Below, piece after piece: positions 1 to 11,700 of a stretch of DNA of 64,000 bases. Both the position numbers and the translations under genes were made by a program. The stretch comes from Lumnitzera littorea. Its lineage: Eukaryota > Streptophyta > Magnoliopsida > Myrtales > Combretaceae. The notes beneath the pieces are model-generated. The model was given only the letters and a program-made list of their open reading frames with translations, was not told the origin of the DNA and ran no database searches. Position 1 is the stretch's first letter. The number at the start of each line of letters is the position of its first letter. Where the stretch lies: assembly GCA_024138015.1 (NCBI GenBank), contig JAMXBB010000002.1, forward strand, positions 54,800,365 through 54,864,364. Reading direction: 5' to 3'.

Positions 1-2136
1 AGGCTGGCTGACAAGGCCACGGCGACCGGTGGTGGCCGGAGCCACCTAAATCGGTGAATCCGATTTTCAGCCCGATTCTTGTATAATTTTGTAAAAATAG
101 TAAATAGTTTTATAAAATTATAAAACTTGTTATTCTGAGGTTTTATTGTATGTAGATTTAGGAAAAAATAGTGATTTGGTTTAATCACATCTGAAAATAT
201 AGGGTCCTTAAGAAATTGTACAAAATCGAGCATGATTAGAACGGAAAATAAATAGGTTTAGGAGTGTAGTTTGGAGCTCAATTTTTTTTTTTGTAGAATG
301 CTCATGTGATATAGAACAGTGCTATGAAGCCATTTTTTTAAAAATTAATTTTCAAAAATTTTAAGTTAATTTTTAGCACTAAAATGATGGAAAAATTGGG
401 TAATTTGGGGTTAATTAGGTGATTAAGATATTAATTACTGATTTAGATAGTAATTAGATGTTTAGGGATGTTAATCTCTGATGTGGAACCCTAATCCTAA
501 CCTTTGGAGTATTAAGCATGGTTAATTTAGGAAATTAGGTAATTAATATAAGAAATTAGTAATATGTGAAATTGTAAATTAATAAATTTAAAAAATTAGG
601 GTTATTTAGATAATATTAGAGTAAAAATCAGAATAATATTAAATTTGAATTAAGATTGAATTTTAGGTAATTATATAAAAAAGTAAGATTTTCTCACATC
701 GGGGATAAATCCGATACCCTAATTAGGACTAGCATGTACCGAATAGTTTAGAATACTAAATTAAGACCCAATAGGATATTTGAATACTCGAGCTTAATGT
801 GATTAATTTCACATTAGGATTCGAGCATGTTTAGGACTTAGAAATCGAACTAAAACCCAATTTAGAAATTAATGCGGAAACCGAACCCGAACCTAACCCC
901 AAACCTAGAATAATTATAAAAGAGTTAAGACATAGATAATTAGGTATATTAAACCCTAAACAACACATAACAATAAGTGTTATAGGATAAAATGAACCTA
1001 TAATAGTTATATGAAAAGCTGAAATTATGTTTGTGTTATAGGGATGATTGGTGATGGCCTGAGCAAATCAGACCTCGAGTGAGTGAGCGAGGCATCGAGG
1101 TAAATTGGGATTAATACGATGCTGTATTTTGGAGGCTTAAGATTATACTTGGTTGTGCTTGTTAGATAGTTGGATGTGTGCATGTGTTTGATTATGGGTG
1201 ATGCTATGATTCTGTTCGTTGCTCTAGCATGTATTGTATGATTTGTATGAAATGATTGATCACCCTAAACTGGACTTAATCAAATATACGATCAGTAATC
1301 ATAATCGGACATGCACAACAACCCGTTAGGGGAACTTAGGACTCTCCGGCCAAATACCGACCCCTTCGGAAGGGATAACGCAGGATTACAAAATGGTCCC
1401 TTCTTCATCCTCAGTCGAACTAAGTGACAGGAAAGGAAGTCGCGGCGAGGGTGAAGACAGTGGTTCGAAGGTAGTCGCGGGAGGAGCAAGGTCTCCATTA
1501 CACAAGCTTGAGTTTGGTCGTGAGTTGTTGCATTAATGACAACTCCTCAACCTAGATTAGAGCGGGCGTAATTTCTCTAATCTCACGACGAGCCAGATAA
1601 CGTCATGCGATGGCATTTGCTTGCACATGCATTGCACTTAATAAGTGATTGAAAACCTTGTTGTATTTTTAATATAGTTTTAAGTCTTCCGTCCTAACTA
1701 ATTGAGCTGTAGTTACTCACATCCCTATAGACGTCGTGCAGGTGCTGGTTAAGAAGCGGCATATAACTACTCCAAAGCTAGCAACTGCTGGATCTTGGAG
1801 AGTGAGGAAAAACATTGAAGAATAAACTCATATTTTTAAGGTCCAAGTTTTTATTTTAGAATTATTTTTCATTTCCAAATGATGTAATAACTAGGAAATA
1901 TACTATAGAGAAATATTGTAAACTTTAACTGCAATAACTGAATTATAACATATATATAATTCCTCACTTTTATAGGTAAATGATTTATTTAAATTACAAA
2001 CTGTTTACTTCAAAGCGGGTTAGTCGTTGACACCTTGTGTAGATCAGGTTTAAGATAGCGGTTGTAAGGCCAACTTCTATCTTAGGATGGTTTACACGGC
2101 GAGGCTGTTACAACTCTACCGCTTCAGGGCGTGACA
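1..2136 (-). mobile_element. Long LTR of a gypsy-type retrotransposon, partial (LTR 'G')
   Basis: Read on the minus strand, the sequence starts at 2136 with TGTCACGCCCTGAAGCGG, the kind of terminus I know from long-LTR Ty3/gypsy elements of the Tekay/Del type, and runs leftward past the window edge. It contains no sustained reading frame. It abuts a fragment of a different LTR family at 2137, so it was inserted into that family. The other end lies outside the window, so solo LTR versus part of a full element cannot be decided. The lineage assignment is inference from the terminus only. Confidence 0.6.
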
Positions 2137-2206
2137 CATATCATGAGTGCATACATGATATAAAAATATCAAACAATCTTACTAAGCTCTTTATAAGGTC
2201 CTGACA
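2137..2206 (-). mobile_element. Fragment of Z-family long LTR (5' tip)
   Basis: These 70 bases match 58118-58187, the terminus of the complete solo LTR Z2, with the same order of motifs (catatcatgag, ctaagc, then ggtcct-aca at the tip). On the minus strand the tip reads TGTCAGGACC, against TGTTAGGACC in Z1 and Z2. The rest of this copy is displaced by LTR G to the left. Confidence 0.7.
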
Positions 2207-2260
2207 TTGTTAGCTATTGAGGATCTTTTTTTTTTTTTTTAAATTAATATATGAGACTAG

Positions 2261-2271
2261 CTCTGATATCA
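2261..2271 (-). other. Primer-binding-site-like sequence of a copia element
   Basis: On the minus strand this reads TGATATCAGAG, one base from the TGGTATCAGAG complement of the 3' end of initiator tRNA-Met that primes many plant LTR retrotransposons. It lies 2 bases beyond the LTR edge at 2274, the expected spacing, so the neighbouring LTR is a 5' LTR in minus orientation. Confidence 0.6.
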
Positions 2272-2273
2272 AG

Positions 2274-3674
2274 TGTTGGTCCTTCGCAAGTAATTCCAAG
2301 GGGTTAGGGGAGTTGATTCCAAAGAATTTTAAAACTTTTTCTAGTTAAAAGCAACCCTTTTTTGTTACTTATATGATGGCTTATAGTTTAGACAAATAAT
2401 GTGCAAACTATAAGATAAACAAGGAAATTAAAAGAGAAAGGGATAAAGAAGATAAGGTTGAGGATTTATAAAGGTTTCTCCTTATGAGTCGATCCTCTTT
2501 TCTAGCTTCACTTACTGGGGATTTAGTCTTTCACACCGGTTGTTCCACTATTTTAATAATAAAAAAAAGAGTACAAGTACAACCACAGGCTATAATCAAC
2601 GCAACTCTACCTTCAAACTTGTCTCTAGCTATACAAACTACTATGGTTTACTCTATCTCTCAAATTAACTCACAACATATTACAAATAAAATTTTGATGG
2701 AAACAATTGAGATTTACTTTCTGTTGATACATAAAATTTGTTATATAATACAAAAGATCAAATTAGCTTAAGAAGATTTTTCGATTGCTTGTTGCTGATA
2801 TTAGATGTTTTCTCTATCTTCTTTTATACAAGATCCTCTCTTTTTAAAATTTAAGTTCAATGTCTACTAAATCTTCCATTCATTAGTTAATCCTTATCTC
2901 CAACTTGAATAATTTGAATGTTTGATTATCTTTCAAAATATTTGGTTGGTTGTTAATATGCTTCTACAAAATCCAAAATTCAAAGAATAGATGTTAGATC
3001 TTTGAATTGGATAAAAATAGTTAGATAAGATCTTAATGCACTTGAAAAAGTAAGCTTCCATATTTGCTTAATAAATCTAACTGCATCTGCATCTCTACAT
3101 TTTTTAAACTCAGATGTAAGATTGTAAGACAATCCTTCTTAATAGCGAAACGTATCAAATGCATTTCCAAGATACATCTGACTTAGGGGACAAGGCCTTG
3201 ACCAACAAAACAAATTTAGATAAAAACTTCTTTAGGTTACTTCTAAGATTCCTAAATACTTTAATACATCTTCTATGTCTATCGAAAATGCTTTTAGGTT
3301 TGATTCTGATTTATTAATTTGCTTCGAATAGCTTCTGAACTTCTCAACGTTGCTTCTAAGTATACTTCTAAGTCTTCAAAACTCTTTTGATCAAATTTGA
3401 TTTTTATCAAAGTTCCTTCTAAGTTTGCTTCTAAGTCTGTTTAGTTACTCTCTTCTTTGGACTTCAAAGCTAAGTTTGTTTTTCACTTAAGACTCGTAGC
3501 TTCTAACTGTGCTTCTAAGTTTTTTGTCTTTAGTTTTTATTTATGATTCAAATGTTTGGTCTTACCTCTATCTTTGTTTCTAAGTAACTATTTTGTTCTT
3601 TAACGACAATAACACTTACCTTAGTGAATTTAGGTGTTTGTTATTATCAAAACATGTTATCAAGGGATCCAACA
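2274..3674 (-). mobile_element. Ty1/copia-type 5' LTR, about 1.4 kb
   Basis: Plus-strand edges are TGTTGG at 2274 and CCAACA at 3674, a matching TG...CA inverted terminus. On the minus strand the LTR begins TGTTGGATCCC and continues with a 'gataacatgttttgataataacaaacacc'-like motif common at the start of plant copia (SIRE/Maximus-like) LTRs. A primer-binding site follows at 2261-2271. The distal part (about 3340-3600) holds many variants of the nonamer CTTCTAAGT. Most of the element body that should lie to the left is missing or outside the window. Confidence 0.65.
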
Positions 3675-3789
3675 TAATTAACTTATAATAAAGTATACTA
3701 AAAATAAATTAAATGGTAATTAAGAAATTATCAAACAAAAAAAATTATAAAAAAACCAAGTATTACCCACAATTTAGAAATTTAGATTC

Positions 3790-4475
3790 AAATAAAGGCT
3801 TATTGGCTTAATATAATATATAATATAGATAAGATAAGGTAATATATAATAGTTTTAATATAATAGGGTATAGATAGGAATAGATAATAAAAGATATGCA
3901 TGTACAAAGGAAGATACCTTTGAAATCAAATCAATATATAGAGTAAATAATAAGAGAAAGAATGCTAAAGAGAGAGAGAGAAAAAAAAAAAGATAAATGG
4001 GATTTGAAAACTTTCATATTAATATTATAATTAACGTATGCTATATGTTCAAAGTATGGAGACAAACAAAGTCTTAATAATAATATAGGTAAGACCAAAT
4101 AGAAGATAAATATAGATATATATATATAATATAAACAAGATATGATATAGATATAATAGTTTTAATATGGATAGATATAAATAATAGAAGATAGGTATAT
4201 ATAGAAGAATATATTTTTGGAAGCTAATTAATATGTAAAGTAAATAACAACTGAGAGAATATTTGAGAAAAAGAAAGATAAATAGGATTTGGAAACTTAT
4301 ATATTAAAACTATATGTTTAGGGTGTAAGGTCAAACAAAGCCTAAGTAGATTAATATGTATATGTACATAAATATAATATATATAGAAGATATAAATAGT
4401 AGATGAGAGAGGAAAAATAGACTTAAACGTTATATATGATTGTGGAGTCAAATAAAAAAATTAGTGACTTAAATA
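3790..4475. repeat. AT-rich tandem repeat, period about 270-285 bp
   Basis: Two diverged copies (about 3790-4075 and 4076-4345) share, in order, a run of atatagata motifs, a GA-rich stretch, 'gatttg(g)aaac' (4001 and 4286) and 'caaacaaag' (4063 and 4332). A third, truncated copy ends near 4475. It encodes nothing I recognise, and 4476-4757 is further AT-rich sequence without visible features. Confidence 0.5.
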
Positions 4476-4931
4476 GTGCATATATATGTAAAAAGAGAGA
4501 GAAAGAAAGAGAGAGAGACTAATGATAGAGCTCGTACAATGTGTGCATAAAAGTTTAAATAATAATTGTAATTTTCTTAAAACAAAAAATATAAAGATAA
4601 CACAATGTTTTCATCCATTATAAAAAAAATTTCACTTAAGCAATATAAGTTCCTAAAAACAAATAACTTATTATATATGATTTTTCTAAAGAGAAAAATC
4701 ACACAATTCAGCCTAAGAAATAAAAAACTACCTACACATACAAAAGTACAATATATATGAAATGCCCCGAAAGGGGACCTAATAAAATTTATCTAAAATC
4801 TTCATATCACACATATACTCCTGATATAAGAATCGTCCCATAAGTCAAAAATTACAAAACTTTAACTAGTAAATTTCTAATTTTACTTAATCTATTCATA
4901 TACATCTTCTTAATTATATAAATAACTATAG

Positions 4932-5320
4932 GTATGAGGGTTCGAGTATAAAGGTCACATGTGTGCTGTGTGATAGATGTGCTATACGTGTCTAGGGAAG
5001 TAACTTAAATCACACATATGAGATGATTAGAAGAGAAGTGTAGAGAAGAGAGTAAGCAATCTCAATAAGGTTCTAATATTTACAATGATAGGTGGAGAAG
5101 CTCGAATATATCAAACTCCAAATGTAGGTGTGAAGGTTCGAGTATAAAGGTCATGTATGCGTTACGTAATGGACACACTATGCGTGACTAAGGAAATGAC
5201 TTGAATAACTTATATGGAATGATCAAGAGAGAAGTATGAAGAGAAGGGTAGGCGATCTCAACAAGGCTTTAACACTTGCAATGACAAAAGAGGAACTCAA
5301 ATGCATCAAACTCCACTATA
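4932..5320. repeat. Two-copy tandem repeat, period about 195 bp
   Basis: The block starting 'gttcgagtataaagg' at 4940 recurs at 5136, and both copies run through to 'atcaaactcca', ending at 5120 and 5315. The copies are clearly diverged, so the duplication is old. Confidence 0.75.
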
Positions 5321-5769
5321 AATGAAAGATATGGAAGTAATCTTGAAGTGTTCAAGTGTTTGATCTATTATAGTAAGAATTCATAGAGTAACTGTGTTTG
5401 TACCAATTCTCTCTTGTCCAAATGAGGGGGAGAGAGGCATATTTATAGAAAATGGTCATTGATCTCATCTGTTAGATCATGAAAATGATTAATGGCTAGA
5501 TTTCATTTCTTCCCTTAATGGACCTTAAATAGACTTCCTTTATGAACCTAGGCCTAATAAGATCGTATTCTCTTGTGTGAGCTAAGTTAAGAAATGTTAG
5601 ACTAAGCATAACAATCTAATGGCCCTACTATAAGTTTACTGTACCAAATCCCTCTTAATTATCTTGATAGTTTATGGGCCTGACTCTTTGAGCCCTATCA
5701 CTATAACCCAAAGAGTTAAACCCAATCAATTAATGGTCTTAAACTCCAAACTTGAATTTAGCCCTCTAT
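4933..5769. mobile_element. 837-bp insertion with about 11-bp target duplication
   Basis: The direct repeat aataactat(a)gg occurs at 4921-4932 and 5770-5780, exactly at the two points where LTR H loses and regains similarity to Z1. The ends, TATGAGGGTT and the reverse complement of AGCCCTCTATA, form a short imperfect inverted repeat. A 9-11 bp duplication suggests a Mutator-like element, but the inverted repeat is too short to be sure. It contains a two-copy tandem repeat and no coding region. Confidence 0.45.
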
Positions 5770-6799
5770 AATAACTATGGATAACCTTACACTCCATAGT
5801 ACCAAGATTATAAAGAGTCAAAATCACCTACCAAAACAATAAGACAGGGCAAACAAACCTTGGTGACAACAAAAATTACCAAATATGATTGTAATCTAAC
5901 TCAACTAATACAGTTTACTATCATAATTCTGTTGATCTATTCCATGGCTTAATGAAACACTCTACACTCAGATCCTAACCCAATCCTAACTTTTAGTTAC
6001 CTAAAAAAAAAAAAAAAACTGTTGGAGGGTAAGCAAATTATAACTTAATGAGTTCATCCTTCACCACTACCATTCAAGTAAGTTATCAAATATTATTAAC
6101 AAGCATACAATCAAGCTACATGCAAGCAACACATTCATTTAAACATTGGTTATCTTTCATACTTAACTACATGTAACATCTCACCTTGCCTACACAAGGC
6201 TACCGAAAGGCACCATTCTTCTAAATAACACTTAAATATTACCTTAATTGAGAAAAGAATACTATACCAATCAAATCAGATGAATCTTAAACTAAGGCCA
6301 TCTACTAAAAATAATCAATATAATGCCCTACAAGCTTATTATCAATGAATTAATACAGTGCCCTACAACTAAACTATGCAAGTTTTAAATCAGGCTACTC
6401 GCCATCAATCAACTAAAGGAAGTCTACTATCTTTGCCTCAATGAATAAAATATCATCTAAGGCTTATATGAGTCCTCACCAAGTTTAATAAAATCTTTCT
6501 TTGATCATAAAATAATCCAAAACACATTTAGAAATTTTTTTAGCAAACTTGGCAAAGTTATAGACATCATAATCTATAATTATTGGATCATAGACATGCA
6601 ATAGGTATATTTGGTTATTTTGGCCAAATATTTAAATTTACCATTTTAATGAGGTGATTACACAGATGATAATACGATTTAACCAATAAGCATAAGTAGA
6701 TAGGGGATCATTAGAACTCCCTCCCCTAAGCCTACTTGCCTACTTGACTTAGTATTCGGGATTCTTCAATTAGAAATTAAATCACTTAAAATGTAATAG

Positions 6800-6801
<2 letters not shown>

Positions 6802-6830
<29 letters not shown>
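6802..6830. repeat. (AT)n microsatellite
   Basis: An uninterrupted AT dinucleotide run of about 29 bases. A second, shorter and imperfect run lies near 7896-7930. Confidence 0.9.
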
Positions 6831-6832
<2 letters not shown>

Positions 6833-7880
6833 TAATTGGAGAATGGCTTCCTTAAGAACTTATAGTCTTTTTCCATTAGTTTCGAACATAACTTTTGATA
6901 GTAAGGTCCATTTTTTAAGTTAAGACCCACAAACATCTGATTAGGTAGGGGTCAAATATGCGGTTATGTTATACTTCTCTTAACTTAGTTAATTTCCTAA
7001 TTAATTAAGGGTTTATGTTTATAAGGCCTACTTGTTGTCATCTATTATTGTTAATCGAACTTTTATTCTATTATTAGGCCTAAAGTATTCAAGTTTCATT
7101 TAAGTCTTGGTTTATGAGCCTTCCTGTGTCTTATTTAGTCTTTTTAGGCCTTAACTTAAGGGTTTGGGGCATTAATTTGGGTTTAAAGCCGTTTTTAGGT
7201 TAATTGACCTATTTCATTTATTATTAGCCTCTATTGCATTATTCTAGGATTATTAATTTAGCTAGATCAATTCAAGTTTGGTCCCAAGCCTAATTCTTAT
7301 GAATTTAACGCCTAAATAAGCCTTTTTTAACTAGTTATGAGCCTTAGTTCATATATAGGTCTATCATAGGCCTCTTAGAATACATAATGGGCTTTATTTA
7401 CTTCTTATTCAGGTCTTCAATAGTAATGTGCAGCAACTGGTGATATGATTCCAACTGGGCATAGGGCTTATTTTTTAGTTTTTCAACATAATTTGTATTG
7501 TAAGTCATTAAACTTGAATTTAACTTATTCTAATGGCCAAATATTTTAGTGGGCCCATTAAATAACTCATTTTATTACATATTTCAAATCTTGTCATAAG
7601 GAATTTATAGGCTTCAAATTAAAAATTTCTTTAAGTCTAATGACTAATTTAAGCTGTATTTTACTTCTAAGCCATTATTAAGCCACTTAATTTAATTGTT
7701 TAGCCTTAAACCTTAATAATTACTCATTAATCAAGTCATTAAAATATGATACTAAAAGTCTTAGATTGCTCATCATCTCAAAGGGGTGATCTAAATAAGT
7801 TTTCAAGGGGATTTTAACATACCTTTCATATAGCTCATAATAACTCACTCAAAACATCATTATTATATGTTCTAAGTTTT

Positions 7881-8590
7881 GTCATATTAAAATAATATAA
7901 TATAATATAATATATATATATATATGATATATCAATACAGTTAGATTATATGATAACTTCTCTATTTCATATATTATATAAATATGAAAAAAAAAACTAT
8001 GAATGATCAAAGTTTAAGAGATCTTAATTCATACTTTAAGATTTAATCAACACTTAAGTTAGAGTTAGAGGTATTATCTATAATTACATCTTATGTTTAA
8101 TATGATAAATAAATTTTGAAAATATGTTAATAATACAATGAAACGATATGAAAAAGAAAAAAATTCCGAATCAATTATTATAATATCAAATGATATACCA
8201 TTTATTTCTTAGTTTTTCATCCAATCAAACAAAACTTTGGTAGAGGAAAATAAGAAATTCAAAACGTAAATCCCCCAATTGTCACGTTGAATATTGTGTG
8301 TTGATCCACAAAATGAGTTTGGAATGGAAGTGGAACGACAAAGGTGGGTTTAAAAATGGACTTCTACGTAATGATCCTATTTGTTTGCTTCTGTAGCTTG
8401 TTGCCTCTTTATTTTTTCTCCAGTTTTTATTCTCTCCTTCTAGTCATCACCCTCCAGTCTCTCCCTCCAATTTTATCGGATGTGTTCGAAGAGACTTTTT
8501 AAAGAGTGCCTAAAACACATAAAAACCTTAAAAGACAGTCAGCTGGGATTCTTATTTCAGGCAGACGAAGGGGAATTGCATACATGTCAA
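7881..8590. other. AT-rich intergenic DNA upstream of the starch-binding gene
   Basis: No reading frame or transposon signature is visible. Pyrimidine-rich stretches near 8400-8470 lie within a few hundred bases of the gene and may be distal promoter. Confidence 0.5.
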
Positions 8591-8594
8591 GAAG

Positions 8595-8660
8595 CCACGT
8601 GGAATCGGATCCATTGCTTCTCTATCTCCATGAGGACCCACCATCACGTGTACTATATAT
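8595..8660 (+). promoter_or_regulatory. Core promoter with two G-boxes and a TATA box
   Basis: Palindromic CACGTG G-boxes lie at 8596-8601 (within CCACGTGG) and 8645-8650. They are followed by a TATA-like run (tatatat, 8654-8660) and a C/T-rich, A-rich leader with no ATG before the start codon at 8786. G-boxes are bound by plant bZIP and bHLH (for example PIF) factors, so light, sugar or clock control is plausible but inferred. Transcription start is expected near 8685-8695, giving a leader of about 100 bases. Confidence 0.6.
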
Positions 8661-8785
8661 ATCACAATCTTCTTCCTCTAATCACCACACTTTCACTAGC
8701 GAACAAAACAGATCCTCCTCCATTATTGTTAACTCTTTTTTCTAGAACCTCTTCCTGTTTTTAGCACCGTGTCTCCACAGTTTCC

Positions 8786-11700
8786 ATGGACGCCTTAAGG
8801 GGCTGTACTGGGAAACTTGCGGTCAACAGATATGGAGGAGAGAGAGCCCTATCTTCATGCAGAGATATTGTCGTTTATAGACCAGGGTTTAGGTTCTCAT
8901 CGTCCCAAAAGCTTATGGAGTTTGGGTACTTGGGTTTGAAGATTCGCCATCACAAACCCATTTTCCTTGTTTCTTCTGTTTCATCCAGAGCCCAGGTTTT
9001 TGTTGTCTTTAAACCATCTCCTCCTTAGATTTCCTTTCTTTTACCTAGGCTAAGGTTTCTCTGGTAGTTCTATAGAATTATGTTATTAATGGGTATTATC
9101 TGTTTGAAGTACACGTGGCTTTATTCTTACGTTGATGAAGATGAAGTGATGCCCTTACACCGGCAACTTTTGTGACGGGTAGATAATAAAAGAGAGGAAA
9201 ATAAATAAATAAATAAACGTTGTTTAGATATAAAAAGTAAAAATGAAAGAAAATAAAAAAAATATAAAAATATTTTATGTGACTAAGTAACCTCTTATGT
9301 ATAAATGAGAAGAGAGAAGGATTTGAAGAAGAGCTTTGTAGAGAGAGAGAGAGAGAAAGCAAGTGAGGGAAAAGCAAAGAGAGGTTTTTGCTAGAAACTA
9401 CTTTTCACTGTTCTTATTTTAACATTACGGTGAAAAAAAGAAAAATAGAAGACGGTGAAGAAGAGCACTTTTTAGTTGGAGAAGATAAACAGTGTTTGTT
9501 CTTATCTTTCTTTCTAAGAGTATTTTTGTAATTCGGTATTATTTTCATTTATTTGTACAGATTTCTTTATAAATTTGGAGTAAAAAATAGAGAACTTTTA
9601 ATTAGAATTATCTCCATCATTTTCTATCATATTCATCTCATTTTCAGGTTTTTTAGATAATCCAAGCACATATTTTCTTTCCCATTCCCTTAATTTCTAC
9701 CGATCCAAACGTATTGTTAATATACTTTTTTCATTATTCTTTATGCTATCCCTCTTAGCACTCAAAGTAAAGCAAGATACAACCTTTTTTCTTTTTTCGT
9801 GGAGCAAAGACGAAGGACAGAGCTGATGTTTTCTTTTGCCTCCTGTTGCTTGTAATTTTTCCATGAGATAAGCTGCTTCATTTCTCATGCCCAATATATT
9901 TCCTTTGCACGAAGGAGAAAATAAAAAATAATAAAAAGAAGAAGAAGAAGAAGAAGAAGAAGAAGAGGAGGAGGAAATTTTGAAACTTACTGTTATACTT
10001 TTTTTTTGGGACCAAAAGCTTACTATTTTTTCGAACAGATTCTTTTCTTTCTTTCTTTTTTTTTTTTATTATTATTACTATTATCAGTTTTTTTTTTTTA
10101 TTATTTTACTAAAATCTGAAGATTTTATGTTCTGGTAAATACTTTACTAACTAAACAAGGTTAAAACATCACATTGAAAATTTTTTTTGGGACCAAAAAT
10201 CCCAATGAAATTTGGAGAGCATAAATTAGCAAAAGCAGATGTATTTTTAGGCAGAAAAAAGAAAAAGAATTAGAAATGGTGCACCTTGAAACGAATAGGT
10301 TGTAAATTGGTTCCCCATGCCTCATTATCAGAAAGTATGATTGATTCATCTACTGCTGTAAATTGCAGTTGGATATCCAGACTGCTGGAATTGAGGTTAA
10401 AGAAACAAGTGAGTATATTTCACTCTTTGGGAGTGAATATGGTGGTAATATACTAAAATATGACTGGAATTTCTTATTTTTTCAACTCAGATACACTGAA
10501 GACTGTGCATGTTGAATTTCACTTACAGAAAGAATGCCTGTTCGGCGAGCAGTTTCTTGTAGTTGGAAATGATCCTATATTAGGTTCATGGGACCCTGCA
10601 AGTGCAGTACCGTTAAATTGGTCAGATGGACATGTTTGGACGGTTGAGTTGGTAAGTTGTAATGCGAAAAGAACCATGCTTCTAAGACCATTTTCGTCAA
10701 TTGCTACAACGTTTATGATTGTAATACAAGCAGTGGAGCTATTATTGATCGTTGCTGTTTATTAAATTAGGACATGCCAGCTGAGAAGGAAATTCATTAC
10801 AAATTCATACTACGAGGAATTGATGGGGAGGTCACTTGGCAACCTGATCCAGATCGAGTTGTGACGACATGGGAAACTAAGAATCTTATAGCTGTCATTG
10901 ATGATTGGGAAAACGCCCAACTGCTAACGGTCATTGAGGAAAAACCACTGAATTTCTCTGAGGAGCCAACTGAAGGATTGAAAAATTTAGTTGCTGGAAA
11001 TTTAGCAAAAAGAAGAGAGCAACTTGTTCCTAATATTAGTAAGGGATCGATCATAGGTGATAACCATTTTTTCAAGGCATATAAGTCACCTGCTGAAGAG
11101 CATGAAGGCTTGCTTATAGCGAACAACTCTTCTCCTTCTGAAAAGGAATTTGTGGCTAATTTTGTAGATAACATTAGCCAAACAAAAGATCAATCTGCAG
11201 TGGATGAAGCTGGAAAAGAGGGGGATAGTGAAGTTGCTTACAGAGTGGAAGGATATGGAACAATCCCAAAAACACACATGACAGTTGTGCATGGCGCTGT
11301 CGTAGATACTGGTAGAACTGCAGCTGCAGACTCGGGAAGCACATACATTGCAAAAGATGCTTTAATCGATGAAGAAGGTCCTGTTTTAGTACCCGGTTTG
11401 AATAAGTTATCAACGGAGGTAATGAGAGAGCCAATCCAGCATGAAGACAAACAGAGCGATGGCGTAAATGCCTCCTCAAGTGGACTTGGTGAAGCTACGG
11501 AACCTAAATTACCAAAGGTAACTCCTTGATGCGTGATAGTGCTTGTTTTCTTTGTTTTCCTTGGTTCTTCTCAAGCCGTCGGAATAATACAAATCCACTA
11601 CTCTTTTACTTGCAACTTGCTCCATGCGGGAAGGCTTAGCGTAGTTTCTGGTGTTTGCTTGTATTGTCTTGGTACCGACAGGTTCTTGTAAGGTCGATCA

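Larger units (their letters stand above)
4758..7880 (+). mobile_element. Diverged long LTR related to the Z and E families ('H')
   Basis: The start (TGAAATGCCCCGAAAGGGGACC) aligns with the start of Z1 at 29996, and the following 150 bases keep the same motif order ending in 'ataaataactata'. After an insertion (4933-5769) the homology resumes, including the 'gggtaagc...aagtaagttatcaaa' stretch at 6030-6085 that parallels 30430-30495. The right end is not sharply visible and is set by where the character of the sequence changes. No coding potential is seen; about 6900-7800 is rich in 'aggcct' motifs. Confidence 0.5.

Noticed and set aside
8480..8764. 94-residue plus-strand open frame before the starch-binding gene
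   Set aside because: It spans the promoter, G-boxes and TATA box of the gene and has no recognisable domain. Chance frame.
10460..10765. 101-residue open frame starting in intron 2 as an independent gene
   Set aside because: Its core is exon 3 of the CBM20 gene. The flanks are intron sequence with GT-AG borders.
10797..11479. Several minus-strand open frames of 68-125 residues
   Set aside because: Antisense shadows of exon 4 of the CBM20 gene.
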